A stretch of 64,000 bases of DNA from Nitrosomonas marina (GTDB lineage: Bacteria; Pseudomonadota; Gammaproteobacteria; Burkholderiales; Nitrosomonadaceae), in NCBI RefSeq assembly GCF_900111605.1, contig NZ_FOIA01000011.1:1-64000 (forward strand), written 5' to 3'. The translations under genes were made by a program, and so were the position numbers. Positions within the stretch are counted from its first letter, which is position 1; every line of letters starts with the position of its first letter. The notes beneath the pieces are model-generated. The model had not been told where the DNA came from and searched no databases. It was given only the letters and a program-made list of their open reading frames with translations. Shown here piece by piece: positions 34,894-43,603 of this stretch.

Positions 34894-35940
34894 CTAGGTT
34901 GTCCTGTACAGGCTAATCAGTAACGGGTTGCTGCGAATCTCGACAGCCGGCTGCCCTTCTATCACGACTATACTGCGGGTTGCATACAGCAAACCCTGAG
35001 CGGCATTTTCATCGACAGGAATAGTAACAGGCAGCGGCAGCGGCAGGGTTTCCGGAAAGAGACCCGGGACCGGTGCCGGAATCTGCACGGGATCGATTGT
35101 ATCGTTAAACGGGGTAACCACATGCGGCGCGCCGATCTGGCGCCAGCCATTGGAATCCCATACTTCCCAGACCAAACTGACATTCTCGCCGCTGTCGCCG
35201 GCTATCCACAAGTCCGGCGAAAAGCCGGCAAACTCTGGACTATCTATATCAAAACTGAGCGTCTGCACGCACGTATTCTGGTAAATCCAGCATATCTGTG
35301 GCACCCATTGGGGATTGGCTATATCAACACGCCGTAACGGCACACGCGGCCCGGATACATTTCCAGAAAATCCGCTGTAGCGCTGCGCCGGGTCACCGAA
35401 AACCTGGTGTCCTAAACTGCCCACCAGCGGCGGCTCGGTTCTGAGTTGCGATGGTATCACCGGCGCGAGCGCCAGTTCATAAAGCACCGACGGCCTGTAC
35501 ACTGTATCGCTTTGCGTTGACCAGATCTGATTGATCTGCTCATCCGTTACCGGGGTAAAAACCACCTGCAAGCGCACGCTAACCGTGCCGATGTTGACTG
35601 CGGCCAATACAGGACGCTCATGAAAAATGCGCATGACCTCTCCAAGCATGCGCAAATCATTTTCACCTGCAGGAATATCGTCCTCGTCAATGCCGAATGT
35701 CGTAATCAGGCAATACATGCGCATATGCCAGAATTCATCGGGTCGAACCGACGATTGAATGCCCGCGGGCTCAAAGCGGTAAAAAAACAGGTTGATACGG
35801 TGCTGATCATCGTCCTCCGCGACTTCTGCAGGCGCCGCAATACTGACAGTAATATTGTTGGTCGCCGCATTGACGCCGTTGCGAACATAATCGCCAATCG
35901 AGGCACAGATAATGGACAATGACGATTCCGGCAGCGGCAT
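34894..35940 (-). CDS. eCIS DUF4255 (Pvc16/Afp16-like) tube terminator or cap protein
   Basis: The 348-residue protein begins with the DUF4255/Pvc16 N-terminal pattern: SLSIICASIGDYVRNGVNAA, then VAEDDDQHRINLFFYRFEPAG, and MRMYCLITTFG with the ENDLRMLGEVMRIFHE segment. The C-terminal half is beta-rich and Pro-rich. Afp16 and Pvc16 cap the inner tube and help set sheath assembly. The gene lies between the disordered protein and the ATPase, each separated by two or three bases, so all belong to one transcript. Confidence 0.82.
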   Translation of the reverse strand: MPLPESSLSIICASIGDYVRNGVNAATNNITVSIAAPAEVAEDDDQHRINLFFYRFEPAGIQSSVRPDEFWHMRMYCLITTFGIDEDDIPAGENDLRMLGEVMRIFHERPVLAAVNIGTVSVRLQVVFTPVTDEQINQIWSTQSDTVYRPSVLYELALAPVIPSQLRTEPPLVGSLGHQVFGDPAQRYSGFSGNVSGPRVPLRRVDIANPQWVPQICWIYQNTCVQTLSFDIDSPEFAGFSPDLWIAGDSGENVSLVWEVWDSNGWRQIGAPHVVTPFNDTIDPVQIPAPVPGLFPETLPLPLPVTIPVDENAAQGLLYATRSIVVIEGQPAVEIRSNPLLISLYRTT

Positions 35941-35943
35941 AAT

Positions 35944-36960
35944 TCACAGGCTCCGTAAAAAACGACGGCTGGTCTGATCGTCATGCCGGACACCACTTGA
36001 AGTACCGCGTGATTGTTTTGGCCCTTCCACAATGACATTGACCACACCAATATTTACTTGTGGGTTTTGCGCGGGGCGACTTTCCCTGGCCAGCCTGAGA
36101 TCATTTCTTTCGGCACGCGTTTTTTGCCTGGCAACAGACGGTTTACTCACCTCACCATTCTGCTGCGACTCGGACACATCCGGGCCGTTTTTCACATGAA
36201 CAGGCCGGGACCGTTGTGCTTCGTTACCGCTGTGCTGCGCTGCGGGCGATTTCACGCCAGCGAAATCGTCACTGTTATATTCAGCTGTAACCATGTCATC
36301 TGACTTAACTTCATTTAATAGAGCCGACCGTGTTGTATTGTTTTTTTCACTTGCTACGTGCTGTGCCATTCGCTGTTCAGAATGCTTCAAATCGACCGAG
36401 GCATTCATTCGGGTTTTCAGCAAATACGATGAAGAGCTTTTTTGCGTACCGTTTCCCTGCTTGTTCGCACCGTTTTCTGCTGCACGATCTTGTTGTGATA
36501 ATTCAGTATGCAGTTGCTCGAATTCTCCGGTTGTTTCCGTCTGGTTGGTCTGTCGCGATTCTGTCGGACCATGGATCTTACACTCGCTATCGTCTGGTGT
36601 ACCGATATGAGTCAGCGATTCAGTTGTTGAATCAACCCGGGCCCGGTATACAGCCTCAGGCTGCTTATCTGGCAAGTCATGCAATCCGGTCATGTCAGCA
36701 TATGACTGTACATCATGATATGCATCCGAATATTTACCGATATAATCATCACCCGTATTTTCTGCAATACCGGCGCCGGCATTTTGGCTATCGATCTTCG
36801 TTGCAGTAGCAATATCGGTATTTAAGGGCGCTGCCATGGTCTCATGAGTCGTTGCCAATTCGACATTCTGCATTGATGGCATTTTGCGCTCCGACATCGT
36901 CACGGTTGAAGACATGCCGTGGCGACCGTCCTGAATAATATTTCGGAGAAAACTACCCAT
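35944..36960 (-). CDS. Disordered eCIS protein, tape-measure candidate
   Basis: The ATG at 36960 follows GGAGGA by four bases and overlaps the preceding gene by eight, so I prefer it to an ATG four codons earlier. The 338-residue product is rich in S, T, N, Q, E and D. It has almost no hydrophobic core until the end, where INIGVV-type strands (VNIGVVNVIVEGP) are followed by a basic tail. I do not recognise a domain. Its place between the CxxC protein and the cap makes it a candidate tape measure or scaffold, but known eCIS tape measures are usually longer and helical. A regulatory or cargo-adaptor role is equally open. Confidence 0.55.
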   Translation of the reverse strand: MGSFLRNIIQDGRHGMSSTVTMSERKMPSMQNVELATTHETMAAPLNTDIATATKIDSQNAGAGIAENTGDDYIGKYSDAYHDVQSYADMTGLHDLPDKQPEAVYRARVDSTTESLTHIGTPDDSECKIHGPTESRQTNQTETTGEFEQLHTELSQQDRAAENGANKQGNGTQKSSSSYLLKTRMNASVDLKHSEQRMAQHVASEKNNTTRSALLNEVKSDDMVTAEYNSDDFAGVKSPAAQHSGNEAQRSRPVHVKNGPDVSESQQNGEVSKPSVARQKTRAERNDLRLARESRPAQNPQVNIGVVNVIVEGPKQSRGTSSGVRHDDQTSRRFLRSL

Positions 36961-37810
36961 GCAGTCCTCCATGAATCATCTGATGACGGTCGGCCATACC
37001 ACGGCTGCGGTCGATCAATTGTATATAATGCTGGCGTCTTGCACTTGGCAGCGCCAGAATATCCTGCTCGCTCCAGTGATAATACAATGCAATAGTATGA
37101 ATCTCGTTAAGCAGGTCATCGGCAGAGCGATCGAAACAACTATAGGGAGTAACCGGCAGCCGGTTCTCAGCCTGGCAGTTCGGACAGCTGGCTGACAGCT
37201 CTGTTGCAATTTCAGGCGACATGGCTTCAGCTGTAATTTCAATTTGCTCGATATCTTCCGTTGTCAACTGTTCAGGCTGCAATTGCTGCCGGCGACCCTT
37301 CCTCCTGACCAGACGTGTAATCAATCGCCACATGGCCTGTTGCTGATTCGCAATTTCAACGACTGCCAGCTGGTCGTTCCCCGTCGGTACGGAAACTGTC
37401 ACCTTGCCCAGACTGATTTCGATATCTTTGCTCGGATAGTGCTCTCCGGCCGGTTTTACCGGCAACTCGGAATGTCTGAAGGAGACATCGAATTTTTCTG
37501 TACATTGACCACAAACCGCAGTCAACCAGACAACACCATCATCAATGTGTACAGCCAGTTGACGCATCAGGAACTGGCGATCACCAACGCTCAGCGCATT
37601 CACCGTCTCCCTGGTCGCTGACTGTCCTCCGATACTCGCAAGATTTTGACATAACACATGCGTCACCCGTTGCGCATGACAAAACACGTCATCCTGAGCC
37701 GGAGTCGGCTGTTCGCACAGCATGAGTTCACACTCACCCGTCAATTCGCGGAATTGAAAATCCCGTCTGCGTTCGCCGTTTACTATCAACCCGCCCGGTA
37801 GCTGCATCAT
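36953..37810 (-). CDS. eCIS CxxC/CxxC protein, T4 baseplate-hub-like family
   Basis: The 285-residue protein begins QLPGGLIVNGERRRDFQFRELTG, typical of phage and eCIS proteins annotated as tail assembly or T4-type baseplate-hub (gp26-like) proteins. Two cysteine pairs, C100-GQ-C103 and C209-PN-C212, are placed to form one zinc site across the fold. AGGATAAAAC precedes the ATG. It follows the tube gene by 19 bases. The function in eCIS is not established; a chaperone or assembly role is likely. Confidence 0.65.
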   Translation of the reverse strand: MMQLPGGLIVNGERRRDFQFRELTGECELMLCEQPTPAQDDVFCHAQRVTHVLCQNLASIGGQSATRETVNALSVGDRQFLMRQLAVHIDDGVVWLTAVCGQCTEKFDVSFRHSELPVKPAGEHYPSKDIEISLGKVTVSVPTGNDQLAVVEIANQQQAMWRLITRLVRRKGRRQQLQPEQLTTEDIEQIEITAEAMSPEIATELSASCPNCQAENRLPVTPYSCFDRSADDLLNEIHTIALYYHWSEQDILALPSARRQHYIQLIDRSRGMADRHQMIHGGLHG

Positions 37811-37829
37811 GTTTTATCCTGAATCGGGC

Positions 37830-38339
37830 CTAGGTTTCAGTTGGTTCTGTCACACTGGTATCACGCTCCCAGCCGTTATGCTGAAGCGTCAGCATCTGGA
37901 TACCCACCGTATTCATCGTACCCGCATCGAATTCAGGCAGTGCCTGAAACTCCGATACCCAGGCACCGTAAACCCGGTACGACATTGCCAGCGCGCCTTG
38001 AAGATTCAAAACATTCAATACAATGTCCTTACGATAATTCACCAGGGACATTGCGGCGTTACCCTGAATATTGTTCACCAGATTCGCCCAGTTTTCGAAA
38101 ACCGGATCGTGCGTCAATCCCTGTTCAAGAGTAATCGGCTCATAACTGGTACCGCCCGGCATCACGCGCTCGTGAGCCGAATCACCGGCAGAACGCCACT
38201 TTACTGCTTCAGTCGACTTCTTCAACACGCTCATTTTTCTAAGACCGGCAACTGGCGCGCCGTCTATAATCACCTGAAACATAAATGTACGATAGGGATC
38301 GTAGCGATGCGCGTTAGCCGGGAACATTGGTGCAGCCAT
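37830..38339 (-). CDS. eCIS inner tube protein (Afp1/Afp5-like)
   Basis: The 169-residue protein starts after a strong AGGAGG site. It shows the tail-tube family pattern: YRTFMFQVIIDGAPVAGLRKMSVLKKSTE, then VMPGGTSYEPITLEQGLTHDPVFENWAN, and YRKDIVLNVLNLQGALAMSYRVYGAWVSEFQALPEFD. It polymerises into the hexameric inner tube. Only one tube gene is present in the window, beside a single sheath gene, where Afp has two tube genes and three sheath genes. Confidence 0.9.
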   Translation of the reverse strand: MAAPMFPANAHRYDPYRTFMFQVIIDGAPVAGLRKMSVLKKSTEAVKWRSAGDSAHERVMPGGTSYEPITLEQGLTHDPVFENWANLVNNIQGNAAMSLVNYRKDIVLNVLNLQGALAMSYRVYGAWVSEFQALPEFDAGTMNTVGIQMLTLQHNGWERDTSVTEPTET

Positions 38340-38486
38340 AAAAACCTCCTTTTAACAATCTCCGGTTCTCGATATCGTGCTCATAGCAACTGCGGTCTTA
38401 TTAATAAGAAAAGACGCAACTCGATAACATTCAACAAATGAATACGGACATATAGACAATCTGTTCGCAAAACATGTCGGCATTCA

Positions 38487-40040
38487 CTACTGTTCACCGA
38501 CCTTCTGCTGGATTCGAACAATTACAAACTCGGCAGGCTTTAGCGGCGCAAAACCAACGATCACGATCACCTGGCCCCGATCGATATCGCCTTGTGTCAT
38601 GGTATCTCCCAATCCGCATCGGACAAAATAGGCATCCTTGGCTGTAGCGCCCTGAAATGCACCGGCACGGAATAACCCGTCCATAAACGAACCGATATTA
38701 GCGCGTAACGCCCCCCACAGCGGATGATCGTTCGGCTCGAACACCGCCCATTGAATGCCGTTGTAAATGCTTTGTTCGATAAAAATAGCCGTCCGCCTGA
38801 CGGGGACATAACGCCATTCCGGATCAGCCCGCGTAGCCAGCGTTCTTGCGCCCCAAAACACCGGACCGAAACCCGGACGGTTGCGGATACAGTTCACACC
38901 CGCAGGATTCAGACCATCCTGCTCCAGATCTTCAACATTAAACTGCAGTCCGCTGACATTGATTCGTGTCTCGACGCCTGCCGGTGCTTTCCATACCCCA
39001 CGTTTACTGTCGATTTTTGCCCACATCGCAGCGGCAATAGCCGACGGTGGAATATTCAGTGTCTTGCTGGCAGTCGGATTGGAATCCACGTGATACAGTG
39101 GATTGCTTACTGCCACCCAGGGATAATACAGCACCGAATAAGTCGATGTCGGCAGGCTCAGCGATGATACATCATTGCCTGTTTCAAGCTCCGTATCGAC
39201 TGGAGGATCGACTATGACTACACGACTCATGGTCGATTCACAGTGTGTAATCGTATTGGAAATAAAATCGTTAGTGCTGCCATCGTCTGGCCATTGTTGG
39301 CCTGGCAGCACCATGATCGACACATCACGATATTTGCGCAGTACGTTGTTATAAAAATTTAAATAATCATCTGCAGTCGGCCCGGCCTCGGAACCACCGG
39401 CCAGCGTACTGAAACTGGTAAAATTCCCATCTGCATCCTGCGTATTTGAATTGGGCAGCGCAGTCACACCATCCTCGACTGTTATTCGAATCAGGTTGGA
39501 ACTTGCATTAATGACTTTCTCGACAAAATTATCATCAGTTGGATTCATACTGAGTCCGAGAAACACCTCAGACGGAACTGGTACAAAATCACCGGCGATT
39601 TCGGTTCCGACATGCAGATCGAAACTGGCACCATCAACGGCGATGGCAACACGCAGCGCCTCTCCCCAGTCACCTTCGCTGGAGGCTGTAACTGTCATGA
39701 CATCCACGGGTGTAGTGTCCTGCAAAACTACCGAGGCAGCCACAGGCGCGGGATTACTGTCAAGAACACGGCAAATATATGCAGCTTTGCCACCATTCTG
39801 ATAAAACGCACGAACAGCCAGTGCCATATGGTCATTTTCATTCTCCACGCCGGAAGACTGAGCATAATCACCAAACTGGGAAATATACTCTTCCCATGTA
39901 CCAATCAGTGTAGGTGTATTCGCCGGGCCCCTGAAAGGCGAGCCGACAAATGCCGCAGTTGAGGTAGATACACCCTCTATCGCTCTGGAACCACTGGGTA
40001 TTTCTTCAATGTAAACACCCGGATGTAAATAACTAGGCAT
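38487..40040 (-). CDS. eCIS contractile sheath protein
   Basis: The ATG at 40040 follows GGGAGAAG and begins the family N-terminus (SYLHPGVYIEEIPSGSRAIEGV). The longer frame adds 14 unsupported residues. The 517-residue protein ends with the conserved sheath C-terminus: RTAIFIEQSIYNGIQWAVFEPND, LWGALRANIGSFMDGLFRAGAFQG and VIVGFAPLKPAEFVIVRIQQ. It forms the contractile outer sheath. It is the first gene of the eCIS operon, and the only sheath gene seen. Confidence 0.94.
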   Translation of the reverse strand: MPSYLHPGVYIEEIPSGSRAIEGVSTSTAAFVGSPFRGPANTPTLIGTWEEYISQFGDYAQSSGVENENDHMALAVRAFYQNGGKAAYICRVLDSNPAPVAASVVLQDTTPVDVMTVTASSEGDWGEALRVAIAVDGASFDLHVGTEIAGDFVPVPSEVFLGLSMNPTDDNFVEKVINASSNLIRITVEDGVTALPNSNTQDADGNFTSFSTLAGGSEAGPTADDYLNFYNNVLRKYRDVSIMVLPGQQWPDDGSTNDFISNTITHCESTMSRVVIVDPPVDTELETGNDVSSLSLPTSTYSVLYYPWVAVSNPLYHVDSNPTASKTLNIPPSAIAAAMWAKIDSKRGVWKAPAGVETRINVSGLQFNVEDLEQDGLNPAGVNCIRNRPGFGPVFWGARTLATRADPEWRYVPVRRTAIFIEQSIYNGIQWAVFEPNDHPLWGALRANIGSFMDGLFRAGAFQGATAKDAYFVRCGLGDTMTQGDIDRGQVIVIVGFAPLKPAEFVIVRIQQKVGEQ

Positions 40041-40103
40041 TATCTTCTCCCAAAGAAAATGAAATGATTGTGCTTTTAACATCGGAAGCGTATCGGTTCA
40101 CGG

Positions 40104-40118
40104 TCAAAGGCAATGCCA
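40104..40118 (-). promoter_or_regulatory. Weak sigma-54-like promoter candidate for the eCIS operon
   Basis: On the minus strand this reads TGGCATTGCCTTTGA. The -24 element (TGGCA) is perfect, but the -12 element has GA where GC is nearly invariant. It lies about 60 bases before the sheath ATG. A sigma-54 activator is encoded elsewhere in the window. The call is tentative. Confidence 0.25.
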
Positions 40119-40247
40119 TGTGTACACCCAATAAAAACCAATACTGCTTATTTATCCCATGCAAAAAACATGCCGGAATTACACCACATTAAGTTACTGT
40201 TTTATATGCGCAAGAAAAATACCTTGCGCAACAATACGGGGCATTTC

Positions 40248-40344
40248 TTACCCGGTTGTTTCTCCAGAGCAAACGGGTAATCAGGAAATTTCCATTCTGA
40301 TAGACGTTTAGCAATCAATATCAACCGGGTAATAATTGACCCGG
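40248..40344. promoter_or_regulatory. Clustered ACCGGGTAAT-like motifs, candidate operator
   Basis: TTACCCGGTTG (40248-40258), AAACGGGTAAT (40271-40281), ACCGGGTAAT (40324-40333) and ACCCGG (40339-40344) occur in both orientations within 100 bases, 200-300 bases upstream of the sheath gene. They form two short inverted pairs. This could be a regulator-binding cluster or structured RNA. Confidence 0.3.
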
Positions 40345-40356
40345 CAATTATCCTGA

Positions 40357-40405
40357 TGTGTCCGGACACATGACTCGGTAACCCTGCATTACCGAGTCAT
40401 GTGTC
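40357..40405. terminator. Strong hairpin, probable terminator downstream of the TauE gene
   Basis: GACACATGACTCGGTAA (40365-40381) and TTACCGAGTCATGTGTC (40389-40405) are perfect 17-base arms around a 7-base loop. An overlapping 14-base palindrome, TGTGTCCGGACACA (40357-40370), allows an alternative fold. There is no T-run on the minus side, so the role as a terminator of the sulfur genes is likely but unproven. Confidence 0.6.
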
Positions 40406-40479
40406 TTTAGAATATTTTCAGGAAAGAAACACTCGAAGGAAAAAACAGCTCAGAAATATACGATTACACGCAGCTTCTG

Positions 40480-41301
40480 CTAAATAAATAATTGAAGCAC
40501 CATTCCTATTGCAATGATGATCGCCATCCAGGCAAATCCCTGTTGCAACTTCGATGCAGAAAAAAATGTCAAGAGCTTAAAACCCAGCATCATACCGGTC
40601 AGCGCACCAACACCAAATGGGATTCCAACCGACCAGTTCATTGAACCAAGCATGACTGCAGACCCGGCACCAACAACAGAAACCAGCGCAACAACCGCAA
40701 GCGACGTAGCCAGAATTGATTGCATCTGGAGATAGGTCGCTTTTTTGAGTGCCGGTACAATGACAAAGCCGCCACCCACTCCAAGCAGACCGGACAGAAA
40801 ACCAGCCAGCATACCTGAATAACACAGCACGCGAGCGCAAGGCCAGGTCCATATCAAACGGCCATCACTGTTTTCAGACTGACAGGGGATATCCGGTGAT
40901 GGATGGTGCGCCATTCCGGCATGAGCTTCAGGATCATGCTGCCGATTAAGAAGCAGCATTCTAATTGCCACATAGGAAAGCATCAGAGCAAACAATAAAA
41001 CCAGAGGCTCATGCGGCAATTGTTGTGAAAGCCAGAGTCCTGCCGGTGCCGCCAGCGCACCTGTTAAAGCAATTAACCCGGCGGCACGGTAGCGCAGTTT
41101 TTTTTGTTTCAGCCCAATTAATGCGCCCACGGTTGCCGATATACAGACAGCCAGCAACGCAATAGGAACAGCTTCGGACATGTCCATGTGTAGTCCGAAA
41201 ACCAGAAGCGGAACCGCCAGAATCGCTCCACCTGCGCCTGTCAGCCCAAGCACGGTGCCGGTAACCGCTCCCAACAGACAACTGATTAAAAATGTTTCCA
41301 T
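40480..41301 (-). CDS. TauE/SafE (TSUP) family sulfur-compound exporter
   Basis: The 273-residue protein has eight hydrophobic segments. The two halves begin with similar glycine-rich signatures: GAVTGTVLGLTGAGGAILAVP and MLAGFLSGLLGVGGGFVIVPAL. These duplicated motifs define the TauE/SafE/TSUP family. It lies six bases downstream of the SQR fusion gene on the same strand. Members next to sulfide-oxidation genes are thought to export sulfite, thiosulfate or related anions made when sulfide is oxidised. Confidence 0.88.
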   Translation of the reverse strand: METFLISCLLGAVTGTVLGLTGAGGAILAVPLLVFGLHMDMSEAVPIALLAVCISATVGALIGLKQKKLRYRAAGLIALTGALAAPAGLWLSQQLPHEPLVLLFALMLSYVAIRMLLLNRQHDPEAHAGMAHHPSPDIPCQSENSDGRLIWTWPCARVLCYSGMLAGFLSGLLGVGGGFVIVPALKKATYLQMQSILATSLAVVALVSVVGAGSAVMLGSMNWSVGIPFGVGALTGMMLGFKLLTFFSASKLQQGFAWMAIIIAIGMVLQLFI

Positions 41302-41307
41302 GTGTGC

Positions 41308-42915
41308 TCAGTGTTTTTTACGTGGACTCGCGAGCCACTCGCGCCCCTTCAACATACCATGCCAGTAAAGCCATGGAAACACGGTAGTTTTAAAAAACCA
41401 GTACAGTTTTCTTGGCACAGCCGGCTTTAGAGGAAAGGTAGGCATCAATCTACCGCCAAATCCAAATTCTGCCAGCACAACCTTGCCTTTTTCAACAGTC
41501 AGCGGACACGCACCATATCCATCATAAACCAGCGGCAATTCCTCGTCTTCCTTGCTTGCCAGGAGATTTTCAGCGACCACGACAATCTGCTTTCTGATTG
41601 CTGCGGCAGTTTTCGCATTCGGTGATGCACAGGCATCACCCAACGCAAAGACATTGTGATAGTCAGGATGCTGCAACGTTTTTTCGTTCACTTTACAAAA
41701 TCCGGAAGCATCCGCCAGAGGACTGTCTCGCAAAAAATCGGGAGCCACTTGCGGTGGTGTTACATGCAGTATGTCAAACTGTTTTTCTTCAGTACGCACG
41801 TTGCCATCCGCGTCTTTACTCTCGAAACAGGCTATTCTATTGCGCCCGTCCACCCTGACCAGATTCGAATTAAAGCTAAGTTTTGCATGATATCGATCGA
41901 CATAATCCATCAGTGACGGCACAAAATCCGCCACACCAAACAGCACTGCGCCAGCAGTATGAAACTCTACCTCAATATCACTCAGACATCCGTTAGTTAA
42001 CCAGTGGTCACATGATAAATACATTGCTTTCTGAGGTGCGCCTGCACATTTGATCGGCATCGGCGGTTGTGTAAACAGCGCTTTTCCCTGCTTTAATTTT
42101 TGCACCAGCGACCAGGTATAAGGTGCCAGATCATAACGGTAATTAGAAGTCACGCCATTTTCTCCCAGCGTCTCCTCGACACCCGCAATTTTCTCCCAAG
42201 CCAGACGGATTCCGGGACAGACTACTAGCTGGCGATAACCGATTTTGCGCCCATCTACAAGCTTTACCAGGTTATTCGCCGGATCAAAGCCCGATGCTTC
42301 AGCATGTATCCATTCCGCATGCTCCGGAATTACATCGGCCATTCTTCGCACCGTCTGATTAACATCATATGCACCACCACCCACCAGCGTCCACGCCGGC
42401 TGATAATAATGCTTATCATTAGGTTCGATAATTGCAATTCGCAAAGCAGGCCGCCGTCTCAACAGGCTGGCTGTAACCCCGATTCCAGCGGACCCACCGC
42501 CGACAACCACCACATCGAAGGCATTTCCCCAGTTACAGGCATCGACAGTGGACTGGTGCATTCTGGCCGCTTCATCATCGGATTTGGACATGGTGTGCAG
42601 TGCTGTCGCTCGTTTGCCTGAGCCACAAAACGCTAATACAGGTCCGGGCAACTCAGTCAGCAGCTTGTGAAATGCTTCACCTCGCTCTGCTGGTATGCTT
42701 CCTAACCGAACCGGCAAGTATGCAAATTCCATTCCAAGCGCTCTGGCCTGTTGTTCCAGCTGCTCGCTGGTTGGCTGGTTTTCCCCGCCCTCGAAATCGG
42801 GACGGTTGCAGATTATCGATTTGAATCCGGATTCGGCGATGTTTGTCAAATCATCCACACTGATTTGACCGGTCACCGATAATTTTTCATCCAGTCTTTT
42901 AATTTCTAAACCCAT
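41308..42915 (-). CDS. DUF442 phosphatase-like domain fused to type II sulfide:quinone oxidoreductase
   Basis: The 535-residue protein follows a good AGGAGAAAGG site. Residues 1-120 form a DUF442 domain with an active-site-like loop, CGSGKRA. From about 130 the FAD oxidoreductase begins with VVVVGGGSAGIGVTASLLRR. Conserved cysteines occur in PIKCAGAPQKAMYLS and YDGYGACPLT. These match the two redox cysteines of human-type SQR. GDACASPNAKTAAAI is the FAD-binding C-terminal motif. It should oxidise sulfide at the membrane and pass electrons to quinone, producing persulfide for the dioxygenase encoded 700 bases away. The N-terminal domain may process the persulfide product; this is inference. 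Confidence 0.88.
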   Translation of the reverse strand: MGLEIKRLDEKLSVTGQISVDDLTNIAESGFKSIICNRPDFEGGENQPTSEQLEQQARALGMEFAYLPVRLGSIPAERGEAFHKLLTELPGPVLAFCGSGKRATALHTMSKSDDEAARMHQSTVDACNWGNAFDVVVVGGGSAGIGVTASLLRRRPALRIAIIEPNDKHYYQPAWTLVGGGAYDVNQTVRRMADVIPEHAEWIHAEASGFDPANNLVKLVDGRKIGYRQLVVCPGIRLAWEKIAGVEETLGENGVTSNYRYDLAPYTWSLVQKLKQGKALFTQPPMPIKCAGAPQKAMYLSCDHWLTNGCLSDIEVEFHTAGAVLFGVADFVPSLMDYVDRYHAKLSFNSNLVRVDGRNRIACFESKDADGNVRTEEKQFDILHVTPPQVAPDFLRDSPLADASGFCKVNEKTLQHPDYHNVFALGDACASPNAKTAAAIRKQIVVVAENLLASKEDEELPLVYDGYGACPLTVEKGKVVLAEFGFGGRLMPTFPLKPAVPRKLYWFFKTTVFPWLYWHGMLKGREWLASPRKKH

Positions 42916-43007
42916 AGCCTTTCTCCTGTATAAAAATCATTGCCACACGCAAACTGATATCAAAGATTCGCACCCGGATGCGAATTACAGTTTTAGCGCA
43001 GACGAGG

Positions 43008-43038
43008 CTAGTACCCTATCAATATGATAGAGTACTAG
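43008..43038. other. Long inverted repeat overlapping the end of the ArsR-type gene
   Basis: CTAGTAC-C-CTATCA pairs with TGATAG-A-GTACTAG around a three-base loop, with one mismatch. It includes the stop codon of the repressor gene and lies 93 bases upstream of the SQR fusion start. It may be an attenuating or terminating hairpin, or an operator dyad. No T-run follows on the minus strand. Confidence 0.55.
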
Positions 43039-43400
43039 CTGGCAGACTGATTGCTGTTTGCTTGATGACCACAATATAGATCGAACAGCGTCTGCATGAT
43101 ACGCATTGCCTCTTTGCTGGCCAGACTATAATAAATATATTTCCCCTGACGCCGGGTCGTTACCAGCCCTTCTTCGCGCAATACTGAAAGCTGCTGGGAA
43201 AGCGTTGGTTGACGAATATCCAGCATACCCTCCAGCTCTCCCACATTTCTTGCGCCCTGACTAAGCTGGCAAAGGATCAGCAGACGGTCCTCATTTGCCA
43301 GCACCTTCAGAATCGCGCATGCCTGTGATGCTGATTCGCGCACCTCGCCCATCTCAGGAAGCGCTAATTCTGTTTTTGTTTTAAATGATTCATTATTCAT
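43035..43400 (-). CDS. ArsR-family repressor of the SqrR/BigR persulfide-sensor type
   Basis: The 121-residue protein is a winged helix: LKVLANEDRLLILCQLSQGARNVGEL, recognition helix RQPTLSQQLSVLREEGLV, and wing TTRRQGKYIYYSL. Cys44 (LILCQLS) and Cys110 (LYCGH) are 66 residues apart, the same spacing as the sensing cysteines 41 and 107 of SqrR. Such repressors form a di- or tetrasulfide with reactive sulfur species and release DNA. It diverges from the dioxygenase gene and precedes the SQR fusion, so it most likely controls both through the 43530-43555 dyad. Confidence 0.87.
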   Translation of the reverse strand: MNNESFKTKTELALPEMGEVRESASQACAILKVLANEDRLLILCQLSQGARNVGELEGMLDIRQPTLSQQLSVLREEGLVTTRRQGKYIYYSLASKEAMRIMQTLFDLYCGHQANSNQSAS

Positions 43401-43529
43401 TGATTATCCGCAGTATTGCTTGCTGTTTTATTGATATCCATCGGACAGTGCTTGTTATTGCATATACTTAATCCTAACCCACTACAACAGTAAACCGAAT
43501 ATATATAATAATTTTATGAAATATTGATA

Positions 43530-43555
43530 AATAATATATATACTGATATATTATT
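43530..43555. promoter_or_regulatory. AT-rich perfect dyad, likely operator of the sulfide regulon
   Basis: AATAATATAT and ATATATTATT are perfect 10-base arms around a 6-base spacer. The dyad lies in the divergent region between the repressor and dioxygenase genes, about 50 bases before the dioxygenase ATG. AT-rich dyads of this shape are the known targets of BigR-type repressors. Confidence 0.65.
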
Positions 43556-43603
43556 GTCAAGCATATTATGAACATGTTAAACCTGCTCAACAAGGAGAAC
43601 AAA

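Larger units (their letters stand above)
40041..40479. other. Intergenic region with palindromes upstream of the eCIS operon
   Basis: The 439 bases carry the eCIS promoter region on the minus strand. Near the start codon is a sigma-54-like sequence (40104-40118). Further out are repeated ACCGGGTAAT-type blocks (40248-40344) and a strong hairpin (40365-40405). No gene is seen. Confidence 0.6.
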
